Source of the DNA: a virus
Length of the DNA: 64,000 bases
Virus record (IMG/VR): IMGVR_UViG_3300031251_000001
Location: 124,001 to 188,000 of that record
Strand: one strand, 5' to 3'
The position numbers and the translations under genes are program-made. The notes beneath the pieces are model-generated. The model did not search any database and was not told the origin of the DNA. It saw nothing but the letters and a program-made list of their open reading frames with translations. Position 1 is the first letter of the stretch. Each line of letters begins with the position of its first letter. Of the stretch, positions 55,750 through 63,170 are shown one piece after another.

Positions 55750-56433
55750 TTAGAGATCGTCCTGCTGAGGGTCAGCATCGTTGACGTGGCGGATGAAGCC
55801 ACGATGCAGCCAACCGTGAAAGCCGGGACGAGACGGAGCAATGAAGATAGAGGGTTTGACGGTAACTCGTGGCACGGTGCCCTTGCGTGACCAGGCCGGG
55901 TTGCTGCCTGAGCTGATCGATGGCCCGTCGATAAACCAGTCTGAAATGTCGGGGCCTTCGCCACTGGGGTCAGACGGGCAGCGAACATAGAGACAGATGC
56001 CATCAGCACCCGTGAACTTATCCTTCTTACCGTCCGAGCCGCGCCACCAGGAAGCATCCCACATGGCTCCTGCTGGTGCTCTGACCGGCCCACCAGGCAG
56101 CTCGCTCAGGTGCAAGTGATACTCACCGCCCTTATCGTCCTGGTAGATCACCTCCCAGAACAGCTCACGATCCTTCTTCTCGAACGCCAAACCACAGCTG
56201 CACTGAGCCGGCCAGCGTGTGTCTTCGGCAAAGGGCGTCATGTCGCCATGCCCGCCCAGGATGCCGCGTGCCTTATCCTCGGCACTGATGACACCATCCT
56301 CGACTCGATTCAAAGCAGAGTGATAACTGTAGTCACCGCCCATCGAAGGACACGGCCCGCTACGGCTGCACCGCAGCCACTGATAGCTGCGGTCACTCGG
56401 TTTGATGAAGAAGCAAAGGATAGGTTTCATCAT
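55750..56433 (-). CDS. hypothetical protein, 227 aa
   Basis: Starts MMKPILCFFIKPSDRSYQWL, with several Cys (WLRCSRSGPCPSMGG, QCSCGLAFEKKD) and Trp-rich segments (GAMWDASWWRGSDGKKDKF). A similar kind of protein is seen in phages and alpha-proteobacteria but has no assigned function. Coupled to the upstream gene by ATGA. Confidence 0.68.
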   Translation of the reverse strand: MMKPILCFFIKPSDRSYQWLRCSRSGPCPSMGGDYSYHSALNRVEDGVISAEDKARGILGGHGDMTPFAEDTRWPAQCSCGLAFEKKDRELFWEVIYQDDKGGEYHLHLSELPGGPVRAPAGAMWDASWWRGSDGKKDKFTGADGICLYVRCPSDPSGEGPDISDWFIDGPSISSGSNPAWSRKGTVPRVTVKPSIFIAPSRPGFHGWLHRGFIRHVNDADPQQDDL

Positions 56434-56666
56434 GGGTGATTCACCTTCAGGTTGTTGAACCAGGTCACGATGAGGACGAGCAGCCCCCACACGCCGATGA
56501 CAAACAAGGTGATCCAGAGTGGACTCATGACCCAGAGCCAAGACCAGTCGATGGCCTTGAACAGCTTGAGAGCGATGAACACCAGCTGTACGATGCCGAT
56601 GATGATGGCAATGACCATGATCACGAGCGATTCAAAGATTGCTTCACCGAAGGAGTTGAAGTCCAT
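56430..56666 (-). CDS. small membrane protein, 78 aa
   Basis: Two hydrophobic helices (SLVIMVIAIIIGIVQLVFIA and LWITLFVIGVWGLLVLIV). ATG at 56666 is in GGAGGATGGAATG directly behind palindrome site 7; a longer ORF would translate the palindrome. Unrecognised. Confidence 0.68.
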   Translation of the reverse strand: MDFNSFGEAIFESLVIMVIAIIIGIVQLVFIALKLFKAIDWSWLWVMSPLWITLFVIGVWGLLVLIVTWFNNLKVNHP

Positions 56667-56675
56667 TCCATCCTC

Positions 56676-56691
56676 CAAAATACGTATTTTG
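56676..56691. promoter_or_regulatory. 16-bp palindrome CAAAATACGTATTTTG, site 7
   Basis: Exact copy, 4 bases after the stop at 56696 and 9 bases before the ATG at 56666; its last G starts the ribosome binding site GGAGG. Confidence 0.88.
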
Positions 56692-56695
56692 AAAC

Positions 56696-56890
56696 CTACT
56701 TGGCCATCACCAGCAGCATGAACGGCCAGGAGACCATCCACAGAGTGAACCAGTAGGGCAACGTGAACCCAGGAGCACCTTTAGCGACCAGGATGATCAA
56801 GGCCAGGACGAATCCGATAGTCAGATAGCCCAGCACGATGCCGGCCAGCAACCTGCCGGCGCCTTTACAGATCTTCCAAAGTGTTCGCAT
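56696..56890 (-). CDS. small membrane protein, 64 aa
   Basis: Two hydrophobic segments (LLAGIVLGYLTIGFVLALI and YWFTLWMVSWPFMLLVMA). Unrecognised. Confidence 0.65.
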   Translation of the reverse strand: MRTLWKICKGAGRLLAGIVLGYLTIGFVLALIILVAKGAPGFTLPYWFTLWMVSWPFMLLVMAK

Positions 56891-56908
56891 GCGGTACTCC
56901 GGAGTTCC

Positions 56909-57115
56909 TTACTCCAGTGTACCCTGTCGGCGTCTCCGCACACTGCGGAGCGAACCCCGTGGCGGGAAGTACCCGATGTCCTTGACTTGACCGTTATGGA
57001 ACACCACGCGGATGTTCTCAGGGCTGATGTGAGTGATGATCCCTTCGCGGCCGAGGAGTGACTTACCGCCGGCCAGGGTCTCACCAGTGACTTTAACTTT
57101 GGTTTGAGGTCGCAT
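56909..57115 (-). CDS. hypothetical basic protein, 68 aa
   Basis: KOW/SH3-like beta sequence (KVKVTGETLAGGKSLLGREG, NGQVKDIGYFPPRGSLR) with an Arg-rich tail. Possibly nucleic acid or ribosome associated; no family match. Confidence 0.6.
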   Translation of the reverse strand: MRPQTKVKVTGETLAGGKSLLGREGIITHISPENIRVVFHNGQVKDIGYFPPRGSLRSVRRRRQGTLE

Positions 57116-57365
57116 CGTGCTCTCGCTGTTTGTCCAATACTGTTGAGATATCGAGCAGGTACAGGCCGAACCAGATGGGCAGGCACACCGCCACTGCTAT
57201 CGACAGGACAACAATAACACCTGCGAGAACGGACATCAACCATTTACCGGCTGCTGACCAGGCAACGAGCCCAGCAGGGCTGCACAGCCAGAAGATCAAG
57301 ATGGCGACCGGGGCGATGATGAAGCCGTAAGCGGTTGCCCGCGTAAGGTGAACGAGGAAGCGCAT
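57093..57365 (-). CDS. small membrane protein, 90 aa
   Basis: Two hydrophobic segments (GFIIAPVAILIFWLCSPAGL and LMSVLAGVIVVLSIAVAVCL). ATG at 57365 overlaps the stop of the zinc protein upstream (TGATG). Unrecognised. Confidence 0.65.
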   Translation of the reverse strand: MRFLVHLTRATAYGFIIAPVAILIFWLCSPAGLVAWSAAGKWLMSVLAGVIVVLSIAVAVCLPIWFGLYLLDISTVLDKQREHDATSNQS

Positions 57366-57568
57366 CACGAGGCCATCCTTTCCCGGAGAGCAGCCTCCTT
57401 GGAGCGAGGCCGCGGCCAACCATGACGGTAGAAATAATTGCAACACTTCCGGCAGTAGTAGCCCTGATGCTTACCTTTGTCATTGACGACAACCAGGACC
57501 CTGCTGTAGGGAGTCTCGCAGTCCTTATTTTGACACTTTTGCTTTGGTACTCGGCGGTGACGAGGCAT
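57365..57568 (-). CDS. small zinc-finger-like protein, 67 aa
   Basis: KQKCQNKDCETPYSRV and YYCRKCCNYFYRHGW give a Cx4C and CxxCC pair; the remainder is very basic. ATG at 57568 with GGAG in the end of the PAP2 gene (44-base overlap). Possible DNA- or RNA-binding zinc ribbon. Confidence 0.62.
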   Translation of the reverse strand: MPRHRRVPKQKCQNKDCETPYSRVLVVVNDKGKHQGYYCRKCCNYFYRHGWPRPRSKEAALRERMAS

Positions 57569-58232
57569 TGACATCTCCAATGACGAGCCAGTTGATGGAC
57601 AGGGCGGAGCAGAAGAAGCCCAGGAGCCAACCACCGATGCAGTCGGTCGGGTAGTGGACGCCGAGCATGACGCGACTGGTGCAGACCAAGGCGATACCAA
57701 AGAAGGTAAGGCTGACGATGGTCCTGAACACGGCGTAGTTGATGTCGTACTCACTCCGACCTCGGGCCTTGAGCACCCTGTCGGCACGGATGTAGGCGAC
57801 ACGCAGAACGGTCCACCAGAAGGCAACAGCAGCGGAAGCATGGCTACTGGGGAAGGAGTAACCGCCCTCCTCGGTCAGGTGTGAGACGATGCTAGGTCGA
57901 TCGCGTTGAACGATGAGCTTCCAGGCCAAGTCGAAGATGAACGCCAGTGCGACAGCGATGAAGGCAGGTCTGGGGTCAGGCCGATCGTTGCTATTGGTGG
58001 GATCGACTGCGCAATAGAGCATGTAGATCAGCATGGCAAAACAGACCGTGGCGGCCGAGGCCCAGGAGGTGATATCCCGAGCCACGCTGGCCAGCGTGCT
58101 GTTGGTAATAGGGTGCAGCCAGGTGAGGATGGCGTCATCGAATCCCTGCGTCCAGCCACTCTTGACAGCGATGGCCAAGAAACCGAAGAGGAAGGCAAGT
58201 ACCCAGAGCTGCGTCGTGTGTTTGTTGTTCAT
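57525..58232 (-). CDS. PAP2-family membrane phosphatase
   Basis: 235 aa with about five to six membrane segments. The three catalytic motifs are complete: KLIVQRDRP (KX6RP, residues 105-113), SFPSSH (PSGH-type, about 126-131) and SRVMLGVHYPTD (SRX5HX3D, near 190). Dephosphorylates lipid or isoprenoid phosphates such as phosphatidate or undecaprenyl pyrophosphate. One of the RNA elements lies in its 5' region. In a phage it may alter envelope lipid or cell-wall carrier pools. Confidence 0.92.
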   Translation of the reverse strand: MNNKHTTQLWVLAFLFGFLAIAVKSGWTQGFDDAILTWLHPITNSTLASVARDITSWASAATVCFAMLIYMLYCAVDPTNSNDRPDPRPAFIAVALAFIFDLAWKLIVQRDRPSIVSHLTEEGGYSFPSSHASAAVAFWWTVLRVAYIRADRVLKARGRSEYDINYAVFRTIVSLTFFGIALVCTSRVMLGVHYPTDCIGGWLLGFFCSALSINWLVIGDVNASSPPSTKAKVSK

Positions 58233-58313
58233 GTTTGTCCTTGGGATGATCCCGTTTGACTTGGCCAGGAGTAACCCCGGCCGTCGACCACATACCAGTA
58301 CCCGGTCGTGGTG

Positions 58314-58380
58314 CGTTGTGCCGCCGAGTACCCACCAGGAGCACCCTAAGCAGCGGTAGGCCTACCGGTGGCCCCGTGAA
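58314..58380 (-). ncRNA. repeated 67-nt structured RNA element, copy A
   Basis: Starts 4 bases after the stop at 58385. Stem 1 GGGCC/GGCCU (7-nt loop), stem 2 GCUGC/GCGGC with a UUAGG bulge on the 5' side, stem 3 GUGCUC/GGGUAC with the invariant CUGGU loop, then GCACAACG. Several pairs are G-U only in minus-strand orientation. The 152-base gap (58233-58384) has no ORF; downstream of the core GACC/GGTC can pair and the PAP2 gene follows. Confidence 0.75.
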
Positions 58381-58384
58381 CTGA

Positions 58385-58639
58385 CTACTTGCTCTGGATG
58401 TTACAGCGGGCATCCCAGAACAGCAAGATGACGATGGTGACGACCAGGCCAATGATGCCGGCCGTGCCCCAGTAATAGTCGAAGCTGGAGTCAAACCAGA
58501 TCGCTGTCATGCAGAGCATGCAGGCTAGCATGGAGAGCGTGAACGCTGCGTATTTGGCTGGTGGATCTGAAGGAATTGGCTTGTTAAAAGCATCGCCCAG
58601 CAACCTGCGTAGCTGGGCGTCCTTGTCGAAGTGAGGCAT
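58385..58639 (-). CDS. small membrane protein, 84 aa
   Basis: ATG at 58639 with GGAG (an ATG at 58654 that overlaps the upstream stop is the alternative). Two hydrophobic segments (AAFTLSMLACMLCMTAIWF and GTAGIIGLVVTIVILLFW). Unrecognised. Confidence 0.62.
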   Translation of the reverse strand: MPHFDKDAQLRRLLGDAFNKPIPSDPPAKYAAFTLSMLACMLCMTAIWFDSSFDYYWGTAGIIGLVVTIVILLFWDARCNIQSK

Positions 58640-58650
58640 CGATAGCTCCG

Positions 58651-59103
58651 TCATGCGGTATTATTTTCGGGTGCGAGCCCCAGCGGAACGAAAGAGTGAT
58701 CGTCAGGCGGCGGTGCAGCAACAGGGGCTGGTGCCGGCGGCTTGACGGGGGCTGCGGGTTGATTACTGAGTTTGAGTGGTGGGGTAGTCGATTGGCCTGA
58801 TCGTCGGCTACCCAGGATGCCGATGCCGACAGCTCCACCCATCGCTGCGGCCGGGCCAAAGAGCTTGAGCCCCCGCGAGAGAAGACCAGCCGTCTTGCCC
58901 AGTCCCATGCCGGTGTTGAGCAAGGCCCTGCGAAGCTGCCAGCCGGTGTAGAGTTGCTCCACGACGTCGGTGGCTTCCTTCTTCTCTTCGCCTACCTTGT
59001 CGGGCAGGGTGATGTCCTTGGGTGTGTGTTCCTGCCATCGCTTAGCCATCTCGGGCTTCTGAGAATACATCCATCTGCGCTGGGCCTTCGACTTAAACGG
59101 CAT
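58651..59103 (-). CDS. phage protein with FKSKAQRRWMY motif, 150 aa
   Basis: The N-terminus MPFKSKAQRRWMYSQKPEMA followed by KRWQEHTP is a motif found at the front of many small phage proteins of unknown role. A hydrophobic Gly/Ala helix (LFGPAAAMGGAVGIGILGS) and a Pro/Ala-rich tail follow. Its 5' region holds RNA copy B. Confidence 0.72.
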   Translation of the reverse strand: MPFKSKAQRRWMYSQKPEMAKRWQEHTPKDITLPDKVGEEKKEATDVVEQLYTGWQLRRALLNTGMGLGKTAGLLSRGLKLFGPAAAMGGAVGIGILGSRRSGQSTTPPLKLSNQPAAPVKPPAPAPVAAPPPDDHSFVPLGLAPENNTA

Positions 59104-59225
59104 GACATATCTCCATTTGACCCGGTACGCTTATCCTAACCCCGGCTCGTGTTGCTTAGCCATATCTAGGTCCCCCGGTGCGGCAATTCCTTCCTTCCGG
59201 ATCCAATGCAAGCCCGGCGGCGATG

Positions 59226-59292
59226 CGTTGTGCCGGCGAGCGTCCACCAGGGACGCCCTAACCAGCTGTGGGCCTACCGGTGGCCCCGTGAC
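59226..59292 (-). ncRNA. repeated 67-nt structured RNA element, copy B
   Basis: Starts 6 bases after the stop at 59299. Stem 1 GGGCC/GGCCC, stem 2 GCUGG/CCGGC, stem 3 GCGUCC/GGACGC, all well paired, loops ACCGGUA and CUGGU. The last pair of stem 2 is G-C here and C-G in copies A and D, and stem 3 differs in sequence but stays paired. It lies in a 195-base gap (59104-59298) with no ORF. Confidence 0.75.
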
Positions 59293-59298
59293 TTCAGT

Positions 59299-59784
59299 CT
59301 AACAAACGGGCGGCTGCCCATGCGGTGCTGAATGAAGAATCATGTCCTCCAGTCGGAGGTTGACGTCGTCGAGGTAGACCGGGCTAAAGCGGATGCGAGC
59401 TTCCTCTTTGGTGCCGTAGCTCGACTGGACAGGCGGGTGCTGAGAGAGTTGCTGCTCCTGAACTCGCACCCAAGGCAAACCTCGCAGCTCATCGGGGAGC
59501 TTCTCGTAGTAAAGCCGGGAAGACCACTTCACCGGCGTCAACCACACTAGCTTGCCGTTCTCCTTCGACTCAAAGGTGGCGCCCTCGTAGACCATAAAGG
59601 TGCCACTTCGGAAGGCCATGATGGCGGTCACCGGTCCCACGCCACATCTGATCTCGGTGGCCAACCGCATGGTGGCCACCGTACGACGGTGCGGGTTAAG
59701 CGAGATCGCCTTGGTCCTGGTCGGAAGGAACAGGCCCGTGATCATTGCTACCAGGCTCCCCAGCAGGCTTCGGCGGTTCGACAT
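59299..59784 (-). CDS. exported protein with Tat-like signal, 161 aa
   Basis: N-terminus MSNRRSLLGSLVAMITGLFL has twin Arg followed by a hydrophobic core, similar to a Tat signal (RRxFL), then beta-rich sequence (GTFMVYEGATFESKENGKLV). The remainder is unrecognised. The first 89 bases overlap the upstream gene. Confidence 0.65.
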   Translation of the reverse strand: MSNRRSLLGSLVAMITGLFLPTRTKAISLNPHRRTVATMRLATEIRCGVGPVTAIMAFRSGTFMVYEGATFESKENGKLVWLTPVKWSSRLYYEKLPDELRGLPWVRVQEQQLSQHPPVQSSYGTKEEARIRFSPVYLDDVNLRLEDMILHSAPHGQPPVC

Positions 59785-60499
59785 GAGTTGCTCTCTTTTC
59801 CAAGTCAGCCAGCACGGGAGTGGCGACAGGGTTATGGGTCTTGTTCAATCTTAACTTAGACAAGGCAGCGCTGAGGTTGGAGGTGCCCTTCTCCTGGAGG
59901 CGACGAGCCATCACCTCTTCGCTGCCGGCATTGGGGGTGACGGTGGTTTTCTCCTGGCGAATGACTTTCACCCGTGCTCGACTCTGATCATTATCGGCTT
60001 CTTTCAGGATCTCGCCAAACGCTTCATGCGTTGCTTGCTCCTCAAAGACACTCTGTTCCTTGGCGTCCTTACGACGCTGCACACTGACAGGTCCATTCAG
60101 GGTGTAGTCGAGAAGCTCGTGACTGTGGCATCCCTGGGTGTACTCCCCTTTAGGGAGTGGGTGATCTTTACCTGTGATCTTCAGGGTGCGGAACTGGTTC
60201 TCCATCCGCGTCATCGCTGCCCTGACGTGCTCCTTAAACTCGGCAAAGGTGCCGACAAAGGCGTTGATGTGCACATCCGTCTCATTGGTCACGATGGCCA
60301 CCGGTTCCTCGCCGGCAGGCACTGCAGGAAGATCAGCGACCGGTGTGATAGACGGCACCTTCACGGTAGGCAGATAAAGCGGAATGCCGGGACCGTCACC
60401 CACCCCGCAGGTAATCCCGAAGTAGAAGATGTGCTTGATTGGACCCTTGGGTGGCTTCACCTCGCTGAATATCTCTGGATGCTCGAAGTGATTGCTCAT
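59696..60499 (-). CDS. hypothetical protein, 267 aa
   Basis: An N-terminal part with FYFGITCGVGDGPGIPLYLP, a middle helical part and a Lys/Glu/Pro-rich C-terminus (KPAGEPGSNDHGPVPSDQDQ) that looks disordered. Unrecognised; no signal peptide. Confidence 0.68.
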   Translation of the reverse strand: MSNHFEHPEIFSEVKPPKGPIKHIFYFGITCGVGDGPGIPLYLPTVKVPSITPVADLPAVPAGEEPVAIVTNETDVHINAFVGTFAEFKEHVRAAMTRMENQFRTLKITGKDHPLPKGEYTQGCHSHELLDYTLNGPVSVQRRKDAKEQSVFEEQATHEAFGEILKEADNDQSRARVKVIRQEKTTVTPNAGSEEVMARRLQEKGTSNLSAALSKLRLNKTHNPVATPVLADLEKRATHVEPPKPAGEPGSNDHGPVPSDQDQGDLA

Positions 60500-60513
60500 A
60501 CTTACTCCCCTGG

Positions 60514-60993
60514 TTACTGGTATCTCTCGGCCCGCTCCCGACTCATCACGTAAAGCGACTCGCTCTGCTCGGTGGCACTGACTACCACCGTAAAGCTGCA
60601 GTCCTTGACGAAGCCCGAGCTGTTGAGCAGCCCTGGCCCTTTTGTATCCACTGCGTCATGGTCTGTATAGTCGATTATCTCGACGCCGTTACAGACCATG
60701 TGCGGAGAGCAGGGGGCAGCTGAGCCGTGGTGATTCCAGGTGCTGGCGTTCTGGAAGCGGATCAGGGTGCGGTTATGATCCGACAGCACCAGCATTTCTT
60801 TAGCTACGATGCTGTACGACTGACGATTGGGCAGGTTGAGCCAGGCGCGTGGGTTCGACATCGTGAGAGCGATGTTGAGATAGTTATGCCTCTTGCCGTC
60901 CTTGCTCACGTTAGCCTTGAAGGCCCCGATGATGACCAAGAAGATCGCTACGAAGCACATGGCGAAGAACCAGAGGATGCTGACAGCGTCCAT
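60514..60993 (-). CDS. membrane-anchored protein, 159 aa
   Basis: ATG at 60993 with GGGG. N-terminal helix (AVSILWFFAMCFVAIFLVII) and a C-terminal soluble part with C and V/S-rich strands (DCSFTVVVSATEQSESLYVM). Unrecognised. Confidence 0.65.
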   Translation of the reverse strand: MDAVSILWFFAMCFVAIFLVIIGAFKANVSKDGKRHNYLNIALTMSNPRAWLNLPNRQSYSIVAKEMLVLSDHNRTLIRFQNASTWNHHGSAAPCSPHMVCNGVEIIDYTDHDAVDTKGPGLLNSSGFVKDCSFTVVVSATEQSESLYVMSRERAERYQ

Positions 60994-60995
60994 GC

Positions 60996-61760
60996 TTACC
61001 CCTTGAGATGGAAGACCTTGATCAACTCCTGTCGCAGTTCTGGGTTGGCCTCCAGCACCTGGAGAGTAGTCTCCTGATCGGCAACAAGCAACTCCAACAA
61101 GGTGGTAGCCCACTTGACGACATACTCCTGCTTTGACATCAGCAGGTTGTCGAACTCGGTCGCACAGATGCCACACTGGCTGCGGTGGTCGCAGGTGGCC
61201 TTTCCACCCCCGACGAACTTGAGACCGACGTCGGAGGGGGCCGGAGTTGACCAACTGACCGGTTGCTTAAACTGTTCAACCACCTGAACCGCCTCATTCT
61301 TGCGAGCACGACAAGGCGACTTCATCTCCGCCGGGACAATGAAATCACCACAGCGCTTGCACCTGACGCACTGACCCTGGCCTGGCGGGTGCGACACAGT
61401 ACACCGCTCCATGCCCGGTTCGTGCGGTAAATTGAAAGGATGTGGTTCGCTGACGCCGAGTTCAGATTTGATTTCTTTACACTCCCATGTTTTCTTGTTC
61501 GAGTTGTAGTTGTACCAGTGCTCATGCACCGATGCCGGCTCGTCGAAGGTGAAGAGGAGCGACACCTCTTTGGGATCCTCGATGTCGAGGTGGAAAGTAG
61601 CGGAATGAGCATGGATGCCGTGGGAGACGGCAGCGTCCACGTTAATAAATGATGACGTGGAGGAATGGTCCGTAACCCTAGACAGGGTACGCACGGTGAC
61701 TCGTACCTTCTTGGTGTCGGGCCAGATCGGAAAATGGAAGAAGTAACGGCTGAGTGGCAT
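60996..61760 (-). CDS. hypothetical Cys-rich protein, 254 aa
   Basis: ATG at 61760 with GGAG. Two Cys pairs (CVRCKRCGD and CDHRSQCGICATE) suggest a zinc site; a beta-rich N-terminal domain (VRVTVRTLSRVTDHSSTSSF) precedes, a helical C-terminus follows. Unrecognised. Confidence 0.66.
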   Translation of the reverse strand: MPLSRYFFHFPIWPDTKKVRVTVRTLSRVTDHSSTSSFINVDAAVSHGIHAHSATFHLDIEDPKEVSLLFTFDEPASVHEHWYNYNSNKKTWECKEIKSELGVSEPHPFNLPHEPGMERCTVSHPPGQGQCVRCKRCGDFIVPAEMKSPCRARKNEAVQVVEQFKQPVSWSTPAPSDVGLKFVGGGKATCDHRSQCGICATEFDNLLMSKQEYVVKWATTLLELLVADQETTLQVLEANPELRQELIKVFHLKG

Positions 61761-61779
61761 GGTGGCTCCTGTGGAGGTG

Positions 61780-62118
61780 TTACTTATGATCTTTGACCAG
61801 CTGTTCACACTGCTGGGCATAGGTCTTGCCAATGAACTGCTGCTGGCGTAGAAATCCGAGCTTGGCTCTCGATGTCATCTTCTCCCAGAGCCGGGCTATC
61901 ATGGGCCTGATCTTATCCAGGCCGACGCCAGATCGGAAGCGGAAACGACCCTCGGACAGGTCCCCCGTCTCCTCCATGACTCCACCAAGCTCTTCGGGCA
62001 GCTGATCACCACCGTCACAATCGATGTCAGAGTACATATTGACGATGCGTTCAGCGGTGAACTTGCTAGGTACGTTATTAACCCCTTGTGAGGGGTAAGG
62101 CGAGGCGTAGATAGGCAT
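61780..62118 (-). CDS. hypothetical protein, 112 aa
   Basis: ATG at 62118; palindrome site 8 is 14 bases upstream and GGAG lies before the ATG. Helical C-terminus (FLRQQQFIGKTYAQQCEQLV). Unrecognised. Confidence 0.65.
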   Translation of the reverse strand: MPIYASPYPSQGVNNVPSKFTAERIVNMYSDIDCDGGDQLPEELGGVMEETGDLSEGRFRFRSGVGLDKIRPMIARLWEKMTSRAKLGFLRQQQFIGKTYAQQCEQLVKDHK

Positions 62119-62132
62119 GCTTGCTCCTGGTT

Positions 62133-62148
62133 CAAAATACGTATTTTG
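62133..62148. promoter_or_regulatory. 16-bp palindrome CAAAATACGTATTTTG, site 8
   Basis: Exact copy, 14 bases before the ATG at 62118. Unlike the other sites it does not directly follow a stop codon; a 231-base gap containing RNA copy C precedes it. Confidence 0.88.
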
Positions 62149-62308
62149 GGTTCGTGTCTCCGCCCCTGCTTCGTGCTGGTGGACTCCACCTGCTGTGACA
62201 AGCCCGACTTGACTCCCTGCTACGAGGTAGCCAGATCGGCTCACCTGTTGCGAGCATTGGCATCTCCGCCCCTGCCCGTGCGGGAAGAGCATCAACACCC
62301 TGCTCGCT

Positions 62309-62375
62309 CGTTGTGCCAGCGACCCGCCACCAGGGCGAACCTAACCAGCTGTAGGCCTAGCAGAGGCCCCGTGAA
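62309..62375 (-). ncRNA. repeated 67-nt structured RNA element, copy C
   Basis: Starts 4 bases after the stop at 62380. Stem 1 GGGCC/GGCCU with loop UCUGCUA, stem 2 GCUGG/CUGGC (wobble pairs), stem 3 UUCGCC/GGCGGG around CUGGU. The stem 3 U-G pairs exist only in the minus orientation. Downstream (62149-62308), GCAGGGGCGGAGA occurs twice and GGTGGAGTCCACC can pair; no ORF there. Confidence 0.72.
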
Positions 62376-62379
62376 TCGA

Positions 62380-62856
62380 TCAATGACTCGGTGTACGATG
62401 CTTCAGCTCAGCCCAGACGTTAGCCGGGGTCCAGTGGCTCTGTTCCCCTGTCTGATCGAGCGTAGCAATCAACTCGTCCAAGTCGTACCAGGCCCAGCCG
62501 TCGCACTTGTCCGGCTCCTTGTTGACCGGCTCTCCGCCGATGTACTCGGCATACACCCAGTAGGTGATGTGGTTGACTCGCGGTCGATGATCGCTGACGC
62601 CCAGGATAGCAGGACAAAACTCAATGTCCAGATCAGTGCAGACCTGGAGGCCTGTCTCTTCGAGGACCTCACGGTGAACAGCATCCATGATGGTCTCACC
62701 ATTCTCGACATGCCCACCCGGCAGAGCGATGCAGCCTGGTCCGCGTTTGCACGTCATGGAGCGACGGCCGGCCAGGAACTTGCCCTCTTTGTGAATCAAG
62801 ATGCCCACCCCGGAAGTGGGTGGGCGACCAAGCAGAACGGTCTTCTCGTCGGTCAT
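62380..62856 (-). CDS. Nudix hydrolase
   Basis: 158 aa. The Nudix box is complete: G-HVENG-E-TIMDAVH-REVLEETGL (GX5EX7REUXEEXGU), preceded by KEGKFLAGRRSM and PGCIALPGG. It hydrolyses nucleoside diphosphates linked to a group X, perhaps dNTP clean-up or RNA-cap-like substrates. ATG at 62856. The RNA element copy C follows its stop directly. Confidence 0.9.
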   Translation of the reverse strand: MTDEKTVLLGRPPTSGVGILIHKEGKFLAGRRSMTCKRGPGCIALPGGHVENGETIMDAVHREVLEETGLQVCTDLDIEFCPAILGVSDHRPRVNHITYWVYAEYIGGEPVNKEPDKCDGWAWYDLDELIATLDQTGEQSHWTPANVWAELKHRTPSH

Positions 62857-63170
62857 TTTGGCTCCGGTCGGTGTAGCAGCGTGCCTTTCGGCAGCTTGGC
62901 TTTGGCGTACCACCAGCAGTTAGCGCAGGTGTTGCTGGCACGCTGAGGTTCTTTGGTAATGGGTTCGTCGATTCGCTTGGCCCCGCAGTAGGCTTTGGTG
63001 GTGTTGCCAGCGGGGAGCACATGGTAGAGGTGAGTGCGGAAGAAGCTGATGTCGGGGTTGTCGTATTCGACGGTGAAGCGACTGCGACGCTTGCACCGGC
63101 TGCATCGCCGGGGCTCACCACGAGGGCGGTTCATCGTGGCACCGCAGCTCTGACACTTCCATCGGGTCAT
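62853..63170 (-). CDS. zinc-ribbon protein, 105 aa
   Basis: N-terminal ribbon CQSCGATM ... CSRCKRRSR, with a second CANCWWY site near the C-terminus. Very basic. Overlaps the Nudix gene by four bases. Possibly nucleic-acid binding. Confidence 0.68.
   Translation of the reverse strand: MTRWKCQSCGATMNRPRGEPRRCSRCKRRSRFTVEYDNPDISFFRTHLYHVLPAGNTTKAYCGAKRIDEPITKEPQRASNTCANCWWYAKAKLPKGTLLHRPEPK

Noticed and set aside
58314-58380. resemblance of AGCUGGUUAGG in the RNA element to a tRNA D-arm
   Set aside because: No T-arm, anticodon arm or acceptor stem; the covarying stems are different from a tRNA.
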